Program-made: the position numbers and the translations under genes
Source of the DNA: Tethya wilhelma
Lineage: Eukaryota > Porifera > Demospongiae > Tethyida > Tethyidae
Direction of reading: 5' to 3'
Assembly (NCBI GenBank): GCA_964030475.1
Contig: CAXIPT010000013.1
Location: 894,341 to 958,340 of the forward strand
Length of the DNA: 64,000 nt
Part shown: piece by piece, positions 1 through 10,677 of the stretch
Position numbering within the stretch: the first letter of the stretch is position 1
Layout: each line of letters starts with the position of its first letter
The notes under the pieces: model-generated
The model's input: the letters and a program-made list of their open reading frames with translations, nothing else
Told to the model about the DNA's origin: nothing
Databases searched by the model: none

Positions 1-2775
1 GTTAAAGAATGCCACATCAAAAGAGCACCCATTCACTGTATCCATGGTAACCAGCCATTAGAAAATGCCACCAAACAAAGTTATTCTAAATAAAGCACAC
101 CCACATGCAACTATCTTAGGTGGGCATTAATTAGAAACAGACTCACTGGGTGATTCCTAGTGACGGGTGACATCACAGAAGTCTGTTTCACATTCTAAAA
201 ATAGAATCACAACACATTACACACGGCCATCATCAGAGACACCACACACCATACCTTTTCACTGGCAGTGATCGGCGATGTGCTCTCAGCGTAGGGACTG
301 AGGTAACCCAGAGAGCCTGGTCTACGGAGGGGGGCCTGGCCATCCTGAGAGTTCCTCCGATCAGAGGGAGGGAAGGAGTCAACGCCACGGGGGGACTGGA
401 CACTGTTGGTGAGACTGCTCTGGTGCTGTAGGCCAACAGAGGAGGGCATTCGACCTAGAGGGTGGACTGAATCGATCGGCTTGTCATTCTTTATGCCAAG
501 AATGGTCTCCACTTGGAATGGGCTCACGCCTCTGTTCTCTCCTGACCTTTGACCCACGAGATCGTTAGAAGAAGACATTGAAAACGATTGTACTAGTTCA
601 GGATCGGAGGAACGCCCTGAGGGGTGGAGATCTTGCTGAGGAGACTGTCCTGCTGGCACCTGAGGTGAGAGTACAGCGGTAGGAGGGGCCATAGGAGTGG
701 CCACACCCTCAGGAGTGTTGGCGACGTTGGCTGAAGGTGACGCCTGATGATCCATGGCTGCCATCCTGGGACTGTTGTAAGGAGGGTGGGAGTGCTGGGC
801 CCCACTGCCGGGAGAAGAGGCAGGACCAGTTGCTAAGAGAGCGTCACGAAGACTAGAGATAGAGCCTTGTTTGGTCAGCTCGGGATTGCTAAAGGGAGTC
901 TGAGGAGATCTTGCACTGGTGAACGAGGATTGGCTGCTCTGCTTCATGAGTCCGGGACCCTGAGTGACAGGGGTGTGGATCTGAGGGGCCGCTGGTATTG
1001 AGGGGGTCTTCCCCCCTCCCTCCCCCACGGGCTGAGAGGAGTGGCCCGGAGTGGAGGAACGAACACCAGGGAAATCATCGGGACTGCGGTAGGCTCCCTG
1101 TTGCCATGACGACTGAGACTGGGAGAAGAGTAATAACAACAAGAGTAAATAAAGTTAGTTGATCAATAATTACTGACATCATTATGACATCATACCTGCT
1201 GTCCTCCTTCATTCCATGGTCTTGTGGATCGAGGTGCTGACGACGAAGATGAATTCCACTGTGACTCACCGCTACTGGGGGGAGGCCCCTGGGGATATTG
1301 CATATTAGGTGGGGGGACATTTCCCTGAAACAAAACACATGCATAACGTCATTGTGAATGTGTACAGATATTAGGGTACACTACCAGTACAAATGGTGTA
1401 CATTGAAAATGTTGAGGCAGTGATAAATTGAACGAAAAACAGACTCAAAATTGAAAATAACAATCATACACTGATACATACACACACACACGTCACATGA
1501 ACACTAGACAGTTAATTTTTTGTGCCAGTCGTCAAATTCAAATGCCATTTCAACCATTGTGCCCCACCATACCTGGTATCCATCCACAGTGGGGGTGGCG
1601 TTGGGGGTGGCTGCAGCTGCACTGCTCATCTCCTGCGAGCTGTTTGAAGCTCCTGGGGTGTTAGCGACGTGCATCCCAGCCGAGGGAGGTCCGTGAGGAG
1701 GAGGGGGCATGGGTCGAGGGTGAGAACCACCGCTGTACGGAGGATAGTGACCCCTCGACGAATATTGATGAGGGGAGCCAGAATAGCCAGGTGTTCCTCC
1801 GGGTGGGTAGCCCCCTAAACCAGGAGGAGGCATCGAATCTGGATAGCCGGCTTGACTTGGAGGTGGAGGAACACCACCATACATATCAACCTGCAGGATG
1901 AGAGATTTACAAACATCAGTCAGAGCTGAGAAGGAAATGATGTTGCTATGAAAATATTGTGTTTATCTGAGTAAGTGGCTGCAAGTGGACATGAGGAAGA
2001 GTTCAAAGAGAAGAAGCTGACCAGGACCAGCCTACCTAGACTTGTCAAGGAGAGAAACTTGAATGATATTCATCAGTACATACTGTCCATAAAAGGTGTT
2101 TGGAGAACAGCTGCAGAAACAACTATTCAAGGAATTCTCCTGCTGTACACTTGCACCACTATACACAGATTCACACAATAAGACAGCCAATTAGACTCCC
2201 TAAATAGCAACAGTGGCGGGAATTATGAAGCACAGGGAACTTCCCATCCTACACAATTAATGCACACCTAACTTTTCCCTCCAAAACACATCCAGAGTGG
2301 TTTGCAAAGCTTCCCTAAACCAACCCCACACCAGAAGAGCCATTGGCAACTCACAGCCATTCGAAACAAGTCAACTAAACCATTAATACTACCAACACAT
2401 GACACTCTTCACCTCTCTCACCTGCATGCCATAAGGGTTGCCCACAGCACCCTTGGAACCAGGTGCACCCATGTAGCCTGATCCTTGCATCATTGAGCTC
2501 CAGTTTGAAGCGTACATAGCTTCAGGTCCAGCCATATTCCTTGGCTTTCCACCATAAAGATGGCCTGCTGCTGCAGCAGCCGGAGCCATGCCACCATAGG
2601 GACCACTAGCTTGACCTTTGGGGTAGTAACCGGGATAATCGAACCTTCCAGACACTCCTGATGGGTCCACAGACATCTGGTTCGGAGCGGGACCGTAGTC
2701 AGGGCCTGGCATGTAGCCTTGATAGTTTGGAAACATCTTTCCAATAGCTTCCTTTAAGGGTTTATGAAGTGTCAC
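1..2775 (-). CDS. Pro/Gly/Ser-rich protein, 5' exons only (possibly ARID1/Osa-like), runs off left edge
   Basis: Four consecutive exons join in frame on the minus strand: 2422-2775, 1573-1890, 1196-1324 and 255-1119, each bounded by AG acceptors and GT donors. The product is low complexity: Tyr/Gly/Pro/Met-rich at the start, then Pro-rich, then Ser/Thr/Pro/Gln-rich. No folded domain is visible. Composition and length resemble the disordered N-terminal half of SWI/SNF subunit ARID1/Osa, but no ARID domain lies in the window, so that name is only a guess; other Pro/Gly-rich nuclear cofactors are possible. ATG 2775 is the first Met of the open frame, but a possible acceptor lies just upstream (about 2777), so this may be an internal exon. 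The donor at 251-254 shows the gene continues past position 1. Confidence 0.55.
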
Positions 2776-3160
2776 TGAGAAACCTCGCTCATTTCAAATC
2801 AAGCCGCTCTCCAAGCACTCTTGGAGCTAAATGTACTTCTTACCGCGTTTCTGTACTTGCTACGATGTGCAGTTCACAATGATAGAGTTCAGATTTTGCA
2901 GTGAAACGAGAGAATGTTGGCTTCCGTGGAACCGCCTTGGAAGGCTCATGACGCCATTTTTTTTCTTTCTGTGGGTTGATACCGTATATTCTAAATATCG
3001 GGAAAAAGAACACGTGGCGCGCGCTCACTTCAAGTAATTAAATTTTGCACACTCATCCCCTGATGAGTCACATCCAATCAAATTGCAAACAATAGGATGC
3101 TGTTAGTAAATCAAATAGGATATCATTGACAAGACCATACATCATAAAACGACATTATTG
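2776..3160. other. Intergenic gap between Pro-rich gene and RPL24 3' end
   Basis: This stretch has no convincing exon. The two short ORFs that overlap antisense here (about 2831-3037) have no recognisable protein similarity. A CACGTG core sits near 3011-3016, next to a short GC-rich patch, and could belong to the promoter of the leftward gene. The 3160 end is the 3' UTR side of RPL24. Confidence 0.4.
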
Positions 3161-3394
3161 CTAGCGTTTGTGTCCACCACGACTGCCACCTCCAGATTTT
3201 GCAACAATCTTTGGTGCCTTTTGTTTAGATGTTTGAGATTTCTGGACAACCTAACAAATAAAAACACAATATAATTCTCAGTGGAAATGACTCAATGTGC
3301 AGTAACAACAATAGACACATTTTTAAGATAAATACCTTTGCAGCAGCTTGAACTTTAGCTTTCTTCTTAGCAGATGCTTTCTCCTTTGCAGCTC

Positions 3395-3433
<39 letters not shown>

Positions 3434-4074
3434 TGCGTGATAAGTGTGAGTACAATATACACATCACCAAGGTACCTGATGGCCTGCTCTCTCTGTGCCT
3501 TCCTCACTTCAGGTTTTTGGTTTCTCTTTTGCATAATATCGGCCAATGTGGCTCCATGAAACGCCCGACTAAACTTGAGGTTTCTTCTGGTCCTCCGTTT
3601 CTTCTCTTCCTCAATAGTACCCTTCCTGTGCTTGCGTCTATAGAGGATGGTCCATCTTGTGGTGCGGGGATTGCGTTTCATGAAATAAGAATGCAAAGAC
3701 TTGCCATTAGCAAAATTGAACACCTGCAAAACAGACATCCACCAATATAAAAACTTCAGTCACACGATATACATACCCAAATAGTGCACATCATACACTA
3801 TTTGGCCACACAGACAGTACAAAACGTGATGTTGTTAGTTGAACAAATGTTTCTGATGGTAGCACAGTACCTTGCCGTCCACCTTGACGTATCTCCTACC
3901 CCGACTGGGGTAGATCTTCTGCTGGCTGAAATGGCACAGTTCAAGCCTGCGAGAAACGTGAACATACTCTCGATAATAAAAGAACCCTTTATTTATCAAA
4001 CAGACACGATATGAACAAAATCTAATGCATACAAAGTCTCGATTGACGAAGATCAGGAGAGCAACTTACTTCAT
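3161..4074 (-). CDS. RPL24: 60S ribosomal protein L24 (eL24)
   Basis: Five exons assemble a complete eL24: 4070-4074, 3871-3946, 3476-3723, 3336-3393 and 3161-3250. The N-terminus [20 protein letters not shown] is the zinc-binding L24e fold (here only one obvious Cys remains), followed by the [18 protein letters not shown] core and a Lys/Ala-rich tail ending [10 protein letters not shown]. The protein belongs to the large ribosomal subunit and helps form an inter-subunit bridge. Exon 1 is only five bases (ATGAA), so the start codon is easily missed. The acceptor of exon 4 lies directly in a (CA)n tract (plus-strand (TG)n, 3396-3439). The gene is head-to-head with CCDC28 with 89 bp between start codons. 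Identification is secure. Confidence 0.95.
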
Positions 4075-4163
4075 AGCTTCTCCACTTCTGTGCACATGTG
4101 AAAGAGGGCGTGGTTAAATTGATCACGTGATCTAGTAACCAACCTGTTCACTTGAGATTCGCC
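4075..4163. promoter_or_regulatory. Bidirectional promoter RPL24/CCDC28 with GATCACGTGATC palindrome
   Basis: Only 89 bp separate the divergent start codons of RPL24 (-) and CCDC28 (+). A perfect 12-bp palindrome GATCACGTGATC with an E-box core lies at 4121-4132. Its core TCACGTGA recurs in two other upstream regions of the window (37378-37385 and 21974-21981). Binding by a bHLH-zip factor (USF/MITF/TFE/Myc type) is inferred from the motif only. Confidence 0.6.
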
Positions 4164-4754
4164 ATGGAAGATCGTCTTCGTCCTGTTGACTCTAAATCGA
4201 CCCGGAGTCCTAAAGTGAAGAGCTCATCATTGAAGCATAAGACCAGGTCACCTGCTGAAGCTGTGAGACAATCAGAGCAGTCCCTGCGACAACTGCTGGA
4301 GGACTTTGAGGGAGGCAGACTCAATGCTTTTGGTATGGCAGCTGTATGGGGATAAATCTATTTATAAAGTGCTCTTGTGTTTCTCTACATTGACATGATA
4401 TTGAGTGGTGTCATTTCACATGTAGGTAATTCTGACATGTTGCAACAGATGAACAACATTCGTGAGATGCAGGACCAGCTGACACTGAAGCACTTTGAGA
4501 TTGATCGCATGAGGAGGAGTCAGGAGAACACAGCCCCCTCTGCCGCTGGAGGAGCAGGACCCACGTCTGGTGGCGGGGGACAGACAGGAGGGGAGAGTGA
4601 CGATGCTTCTCTCATGGAACTGACCCGGGCACTGGAGAGGCTCGGCAGTGCCATCCAATCCCTGCACTCCACCGACTCCCTCACCCGGCCCGAGAGCAGG
4701 GGCAAGCCCACAAAGAAGGTCCAAGTCAGAACTGATCTAGAAGCTTTGGTTTAG
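4164..4754 (+). CDS. CCDC28: CCDC28 family coiled-coil protein
   Basis: Two exons, 4164-4332 and 4426-4754, give a complete protein of 165 residues. The family core is clear: EQSLRQLLEDFEGGRLNAFG, then NNIREMQDQLTLKHFEID, and a C-terminal LERLGSAIQSLH helix. These match human CCDC28A/B in order and spacing. CCDC28B is a modifier of Bardet-Biedl syndrome and acts in ciliogenesis and mTORC2 regulation; the same role here is inferred. The N-terminus is basic and Ser-rich and the middle is a Gly-rich linker. The splice after G of the AFG motif is phase 1. A polyadenylation signal follows at 4828. The start codon lies 89 bp from that of RPL24. Confidence 0.9.
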
Positions 4755-4827
4755 CTTCATTCCATATTTCATCTGCTATCATAGAACATGATCCTTTCAG
4801 TCATTTTATGTTTGTAGCTGTAAGTTT

Positions 4828-4833
4828 AATAAA
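4828..4833 (+). terminator. AATAAA polyadenylation signal of CCDC28
   Basis: A canonical AATAAA lies about 75 bases after the CCDC28 stop codon and is followed by a T-rich tract, as expected for a cleavage and polyadenylation site. Confidence 0.7.
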
Positions 4834-5036
4834 ATTTTTTATCCCTCAATCTGGTCATTCCTCATATAATGCTGTCCAAACACACCTATATACCCACGAA
4901 AGTTAGATTGTTGTATTAAAATAAGAAGAAAAATGATGACATTAAAACATACACAGTCGAGTCTATGTGTACAATACTATACTGCATGCAATATTATTAT
5001 GGTATCAAATTAAGAGTATGTTAGTTCGTAATGCAC

Positions 5037-6242
5037 TCATGAGTTTCTCAATTGGGCCAGTCTTGCCGACAGCTCATCCTGAAACAAAATCACACACACC
5101 CAGTATAAAGGCACAGTACTTAATAGATGATGTCATAGTGACATCACCATAACACTCACCTGTTCAGCAGTGCTGGATGCAACTCCTGTCGGATTAGTGG
5201 GGAGTTCAAGGTTCAACTCAAGACTATAAAAAAAAAAAGAGATGGGACAGCCACGTCACATGTTAACTCCTCATTGAACTAGCTAGCATAGTCAGACTCC
5301 CATGCTCTGTCTATATGACTACCATTGAACTAGCTGGCCATGACTTACCCTGCCTCATCAGCAGCCTGACTCATCAATGATTCCACCTGGTCCTCGGGGA
5401 CGGTGAGGGTGGTCACTCCACTCATGGCCTCCTCCATTGTCTGGGTCTGAACGTCAAGATGCTCAAACTGACGCTCAAATTGATCCATAATTCCAGCAAC
5501 CTACAGAGTGTGTCATAATGAAGCTAGTACCATAGCAACCAGTGTGAAGAGCGCTTTTGAATGATACATAATTTCTGTTTTAGGCAAACACCAGTGATAC
5601 AGAGTTGTTTGCTAGGATTGTGACATAGTTGTATTGGGAGTTTCCATTAGATGTACCTTCTCCAAGTTCATCGACTTGAGAGCTGAATCCATGGACTTGA
5701 CTACCCCAGCCATAGAGTTGGTCACCTGCAGTAGACGACTATAAATAGTTCAGATGCTCTCAAAATAGACCAATGTTTCTCACTTGTCTCATTTGAATGG
5801 CCGACTGTACTCTGGAGGCCACACCATCCACTCGGGCACTCATACGAAGGAAGTTTAACCCCTTGAGGAAGATGGAACGATCACATCATGTGCACTGATC
5901 ATCACTAAGAGTAACCATGTACCTGATTCTTTTGTCTGATTGCATTCTCTGCGTGTATCCTAGCTCCCTCAATGTTGCCCTTCTGGAGAGCCTGTAGTCA
6001 TGACAACCAATACAAGATTAGAGAGAACAATTGATACTTCAAGTCAGCTCATACCATACCTTCTTCAACTTGATCTTTTCAGTCTTCTCATCTTTTTCAC
6101 ATTTCTTTGCACTCCTAGCCATCTGCTTGGATGCAAACTACAACACAGAGGTAGAGAATATTATTTGAAAAATGACGCTACACTTCTCAGAGCTAGCCAT
6201 GAACCAACCGGGATAAGCTTACCTTCAAATTGAAGAGGTGTT
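5037..6242 (-). CDS. CHMP1: CHMP1, ESCRT-III subunit (first tiny exon not located)
   Basis: Eight minus-strand exons join in frame: 6223-6242, 6060-6137, 5923-5991, 5784-5861, 5657-5725, 5349-5500, 5160-5223 and 5037-5078. The protein follows CHMP1 along its length: a basic first helix (ASKQMARSAKKCEKDEKTEK), RIHAENAIRQKNQ, NFLRMSARVDGVASRVQSA, an acidic helix (FERQFEHLDVQTQTMEEAM) and the C-terminal MIM1 motif DELSARLAQLRNS that recruits VPS4 and spastin. CHMP1 acts in endosomal sorting and in late cytokinetic and nuclear-envelope sealing. The most upstream exon found starts at an HLFNLK segment, so one or two codons including the ATG must lie in a micro-exon between 6243 and about 6840 that I could not place. 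The rest is secure. Confidence 0.9.
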
Positions 6243-6843
6243 CTGTTCAAAGGGAGACATTCAGTTAAAGAAAATTATCATAAATTTATTATAAAGACCA
6301 GTTAATAATCAAGATCTAATTTATGACAGGATCTAGGAGTGGTTTTTGTTTGAAGGATACTTTCCATATTCTTTGACATGGTTGCAGACTTCTCCTTGGT
6401 TAGATGCACACTCACAGGTAGAGATGAACTTGCTCAAAAATGACTGATCCTCAAGAAAGTGTCAATTGATGGGTACTATATGATATGTGCTTGAATTTAC
6501 ACTGGATCTGGAACTGCCACTCTCATGTTTTGGTCATCATGTGATTGTCACACACAATGACATCATCCGTATCAGTACTAGGGTGCGCGTTAAATAGAAT
6601 GTGAGCCACATGGCATGATGCAACCCGAGTTTGTTTGCTTTTTACCTTGGAGGATCTCTGAAAAGACTGCCCAAAGTAACTAGGTATGTATTACTACGAT
6701 ATTAGTGCATCAGTATGGCTCTTTGATCGCCAGGTATATTGCTCTGATCATAGAATATATTTTACATACATACATACATGATACATTTATTATAATTATA
6801 CAGGTTATACCTATGCTCTGGTCCTTGCACAGTGATAGTCACC
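6243..6843. promoter_or_regulatory. Divergent intergenic region CHMP1/SLC25 carrier
   Basis: About 600 bp separate the visible start of CHMP1 (-) from that of the carrier (+). I see no ORF of note. The missing first codons of CHMP1 and possibly non-coding first exons of both genes should lie here. A donor-like site in minus orientation occurs near 6645. Confidence 0.4.
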
Positions 6844-7966
6844 ATGAATACCTCTAGTGGTCTGCCCAACATAACTCCACTGCAGCAGATGATTTCATCC
6901 TGCTCAGGGGCATTGCTCACATCTCTACTTACAACTCCTTTTGATGTGGTCAAAGTTAGAATCCAGGCGCAGCAGAATTCAGTCGTCAAGCCATGCTATC
7001 TGATGGAGTGTAGGTATGGTGTTACCAGTTGTCTGATCTGTAGAATGCACAGCTATCTCTTCGTGCTGCAGGTGTTTGGATGGTGTCACCCTTTGTGCAA
7101 TAACTCCAGAAGGAAATCACGTTCACTTCCCAAGATTTCAAAGTACTATCGATGCTTTTCTAAAGATTGCAAAGTTCGAAGGAGTTCGCTCATGGTGGAA
7201 GGGTCTGTCTCCCACCTTGGTGATGGCCGTCCCGTCCACTGTCATATACTACACTGGATACGACCAACTCAAGATGGTGTTTGGTTTCAAACCAGATCAG
7301 TACAACGTCTTTGCTCCATTAATGGCAGGAACTATTGCAAGGACAGGTGCCGTGATGGCAATATGTCCACTGGAACTAGTCAGAACTAAGCTTCAATCCA
7401 GACAAGGCTATCGTTACTCAGAGTTAGTGGAGGTGATAAAAGGAGCTGTGAGACAGAATGGAGTACTCAGCCTGTGGCGCGGGATGTCGCCAATGCTCCT
7501 TAGAGATGTCCCGTTCACTATTAGTCTCTGGATTGGCTATGAATTCCTAAAACTGAGATTGAACTCCTCTCTGGATCCACAGTACCAGCACCTCACCCCT
7601 TTCATCTCTGGCTGTGTGTCTGGAGCTGTGTCAGCAGTTTTAACCAACCCTTTAGATGTGGCAAAAACACACATGCAGGTTAGTAGTAGCATGGCACATT
7701 TGGTGTGTGTAGTATGAATTGATATTTATTCTACTGTAGGTTGAACTGGGTGAGTCTTTGGGCAGGCCCATGCTAGGAGCTGGGTCACTGTTCTGTTCAC
7801 TGTTCTCAACAAGGTTGTCTCAGATCATGGCTACAGAGGCTGGTATGCCGGACTAGGACCGCGGATTGCTAAGGTAGCACCGGCTTGTGCCATCATGATT
7901 GGGAGCTATGAAACTTGTAAAGAATATTTTGCTACAAGGAATGCCAACTCTTCACTCTATCCATGA
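6844..7966 (+). CDS. SLC25A40: Mitochondrial carrier SLC25A39/SLC25A40 (glutathione importer)
   Basis: Three exons, 6844-7013, 7072-7678 and 7766-7966, give a full-length carrier. All three carrier signatures are present: [22 protein letters not shown] and [11 protein letters not shown], each after helix 1, 3 or 5. The opening [20 protein letters not shown], the matrix loop with a Cys ([20 protein letters not shown]) and the ending [14 protein letters not shown] match the SLC25A39/40 subfamily, which brings glutathione into the matrix. The last acceptor must be the AG at 7764-7765: the nearer AG at about 7739 leads to a stop, while this one continues in frame to a normal C-terminus. SLC25A39 and SLC25A40 cannot be told apart here. 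Confidence 0.9.
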
Positions 7967-8144
7967 TCTCTTTCATTTGTTGCTTTTTATATTACTCTGG
8001 TTTTGTAAGTTTGATGTTTGGTCATCAGTAAGATACGCAATATTTATAAAATTTCATTTTGAAAAGAAATTTGATGAAAGTACGCATACTCAACATCTGC
8101 CTATTAGAATATCATTGCCAACTGTTATACAAGAACAGAATGCA

Positions 8145-9068
8145 CTATCTCTTCAGGTCCTTGTTTCTCACTGGTAGTAAGAACCAAAATAAGTTTGTTC
8201 TTCTCTTCAAGAGCAGCATATTCAGTCTGCTATCAGTGGCTCTGTACTGGCCAGATAGAAACCTTTGCCAGCCAAATTTAAAGACAGGCATAGTTCGAAC
8301 ATTCTTAATGACATCATATGTTGAAATGTTACCCAACAATAGGAACACATGAAAGAGCAGGAGAGCAGTTTGAACTATGAACCCTCCGATCACTGGCAAC
8401 ACAAGCTCAGTGTAAGGTTCAAACGAAGTACACACTTGAACAGGGTCTTGTAGATAAGCCCAGCCCAACTGTCTCCAAGTGGCTGGTACGATACACTCGC
8501 CAAAGTACACAAAACCAATGGCAATGCTGTAGCACTGTCCAATAGTAGCATAGAGAAGACCCAGGAAGAAATAGGAGTAGTTGTTCAAGCCAATACAGCT
8601 GCTGGTGAAGGGGCAGTGGTGGTCCATGTACAAGGTCACAGCATCACACGTCTTACAATAGTGCATTGTCTTGATACGCCACATTGTTCCGTTGTCCAAA
8701 GATGATAGATCAGTCTTATTGGCTTGATCGACATGATATTGAGACGACTGTGAGCTCCTGCCTGGATCAATAACGACTGCATACCAATAGTTGACAATCA
8801 TATTAACCCACACCCAGTAGGCAAACACACAATGAGAGAATAGTTTGAGGGGAGAGAGAGAAGTTGAGAGAGGAACGAAGAGAAACATGTGCATTCCCAG
8901 TCCAGTGAGGAAGAACACATTCATTAGGATGACTAGGAGAGTGCTGGCTGCTCCACTTGTGAACCTCTTCAATCTCCATTCTGGGAAGAACACCTTGAGT
9001 AGATCTATCAAGATGGGTGTCTGGAAGAGGATTATTAGGAATACAAGGAGAGTGATCACCCAGAACAT
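8145..9068 (-). CDS. Atypical DHHC palmitoyltransferase-like protein, single exon
   Basis: A 307-residue intronless frame. Two hydrophobic segments come first (about residues 1-25 and 43-65), then one near 80-100, then the core HYCKTCDAVTLYMDHHCPF followed by SSCIGLNNYSYFFLG, and two further membrane segments. DHHC enzymes attach palmitate to cysteines of membrane-associated proteins; the DHHC Cys is the acyl carrier. The usual first part of the Cys-rich domain (CxxCxxxKPxRxxHC) is reduced to one CxxC, as in the divergent human ZDHHC22. No usual DPG or TTxE motif stands out. The 3' end meets the carrier gene tail-to-tail, about 180 bp apart. A catalytic role is likely but unproven given the shortened zinc-binding region. 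Confidence 0.8.
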   Translation of the reverse strand: MFWVITLLVFLIILFQTPILIDLLKVFFPEWRLKRFTSGAASTLLVILMNVFFLTGLGMHMFLFVPLSTSLSPLKLFSHCVFAYWVWVNMIVNYWYAVVIDPGRSSQSSQYHVDQANKTDLSSLDNGTMWRIKTMHYCKTCDAVTLYMDHHCPFTSSCIGLNNYSYFFLGLLYATIGQCYSIAIGFVYFGECIVPATWRQLGWAYLQDPVQVCTSFEPYTELVLPVIGGFIVQTALLLFHVFLLLGNISTYDVIKNVRTMPVFKFGWQRFLSGQYRATDSRLNMLLLKRRTNLFWFLLPVRNKDLKR

Positions 9069-9857
9069 GTTGCAACTCTACTGCGCATGCTCAGCCAAAA
9101 ATTGATGACGTAACGTTAATGAAATTCGAAATTTTTCTCGTGTACGTGTACGTGTACGTGTACGGGTACAGCTGGTCGACCGAAAAAGTAGCTAGATAAA
9201 TAGGAAGAAAGTACAATACCTGGTTCAGCCAAACACTGAAAGCCAATAAACACGTCTGTGCTGATTAGATTGGTGCGTTATTTGCGCGATTGGTTAGAAA
9301 AACACTGGTGTGCGTGTATGACAATGTGTCGCTAAGAGCATTTCAAAACATTCTAGATACACTTTCTTTATAGTTGTTTCAAAACAAATATTCTAACCAA
9401 GCAGTTTGAAACTGTACCTGTTTGCATAACGCACGCATCCCTCCACATTTTTGCGCAACATCAGGTCAAAGTTCAATTGCAAGCGCGGGTTCCAAGCGGC
9501 AGGAAATTAGACCCCACCCATTTTCATTCGAGCTTTGACCGCGGCCATTTTAGTCTCGGTTTTATCGTTCGAAGTTTTTCACACTCTTTTGTGAGGCAAA
9601 ACGTTTATCTGGTAAGTATTTAATGTTTTATACTTTATTTGTTTGTCTTTTAGAATTGTTTGTTGACCAGAAACTATCAGCGCGAGGGTTCGGTAAAGAA
9701 GTTTCGTGAATTTGAACTACATACACGTAACACGTAGCTGGCCTTTTCGTGTTGTACGTTCTGTATCTAATTAAAATTTTAGCGCCCGGTTATGGCGGGA
9801 TTTCACGATGTGTGTATTTTTCTTCTTAGACGCCAGGCGGCCTGGTTGTAAAGTGTT
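9069..9857. promoter_or_regulatory. Divergent promoter region and 5' UTR intron of the CXXC-SAM gene
   Basis: This lies between the DHHC gene (-) and the CXXC-SAM gene (+). A short tandem repeat of GTGTAC units sits at about 9138-9170. A good donor (GTAAGT, 9612) and an AG acceptor after a T-rich tract (9829) bracket a probable intron in the 5' UTR, with the coding ATG 28 bases into the next exon. No other coding signal is seen. Confidence 0.5.
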
Positions 9858-10629
9858 ATGTTCAATCGCTCACAATTGAAACCAACCGAAGAGAACACAG
9901 AGAGTTCTTTGTTTCCAGATCTGAACCTAAAACGCAGGAGTTTGCACAAAAGCAGCAGGAACAACTGTAATATTGAACAAAAGGAGGAGATCATGGCAAC
10001 CCCATTAGCTACTACACAGCAATCTGCTACCAGCAATTCTTCTAGTATGTTGTCCCAGAGCACGACAACAAGTCGTGTGATTGCTACCCCAATTTCATCC
10101 GAAGCAGAGGGAAAGGTGAAACTCAACGAGCACAGCTATGCTGCAGTGCCAGTGCCAGTGCCAGTGCCTGTGCCAGTGGCCACTCCCAGTGAAGAGCCAA
10201 AGGAGAAGGAGACCGATAGCAGCAGCAGCGAGAGCTCGGACAGCTCCTCCAATGGCAGTGACGATGAAATCAACAAGCTAAAGTCGACCGCTGCTGAAGA
10301 TGTCAAGTCAACTCCTCGCACGAGAGCCCAGCCCAAGAAGTACATGGATGACTACGTCACACTTAGCACCCCGAAGGGTAAGAGAAAGAAACGCGTCACT
10401 CCTAAACGAGCCTCCACCAGCAAAGGCCGCTCCACCAAGGAACCTCTGAGACAGACCGAGGAGAAACGGAAGAGTGACACCCCTATCTCCTACTCCGCAC
10501 TGGTAGGGAAGAAGAGAGGGCGTGGCTGTGGTCAATGTACCGGGTGTTTGCGGGAGGATTGTGGCACCTGCTCATTTTGCCTCGATAAGCCAAAATTTGG
10601 TGGACCAGGAAAAAAGAAGCAGCGCTGTG

Positions 10630-10677
<48 letters not shown>

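Noticed and set aside
1975..2181. 68-residue plus-strand ORF inside an intron of the Pro-rich gene
   Set aside because: It begins at GTG, not ATG, has no family resemblance and no splice or promoter context; most likely intronic noise.
2831..3037. Overlapping ORFs on both strands between two genes
   Set aside because: Neither shows domains, and frames overlap antisense; consistent with chance.
3374..3750. ORFs made of Cys-Val or Thr-His repeats
   Set aside because: Pure translation of the (TG)n/(CA)n microsatellite in RPL24 intron 3.
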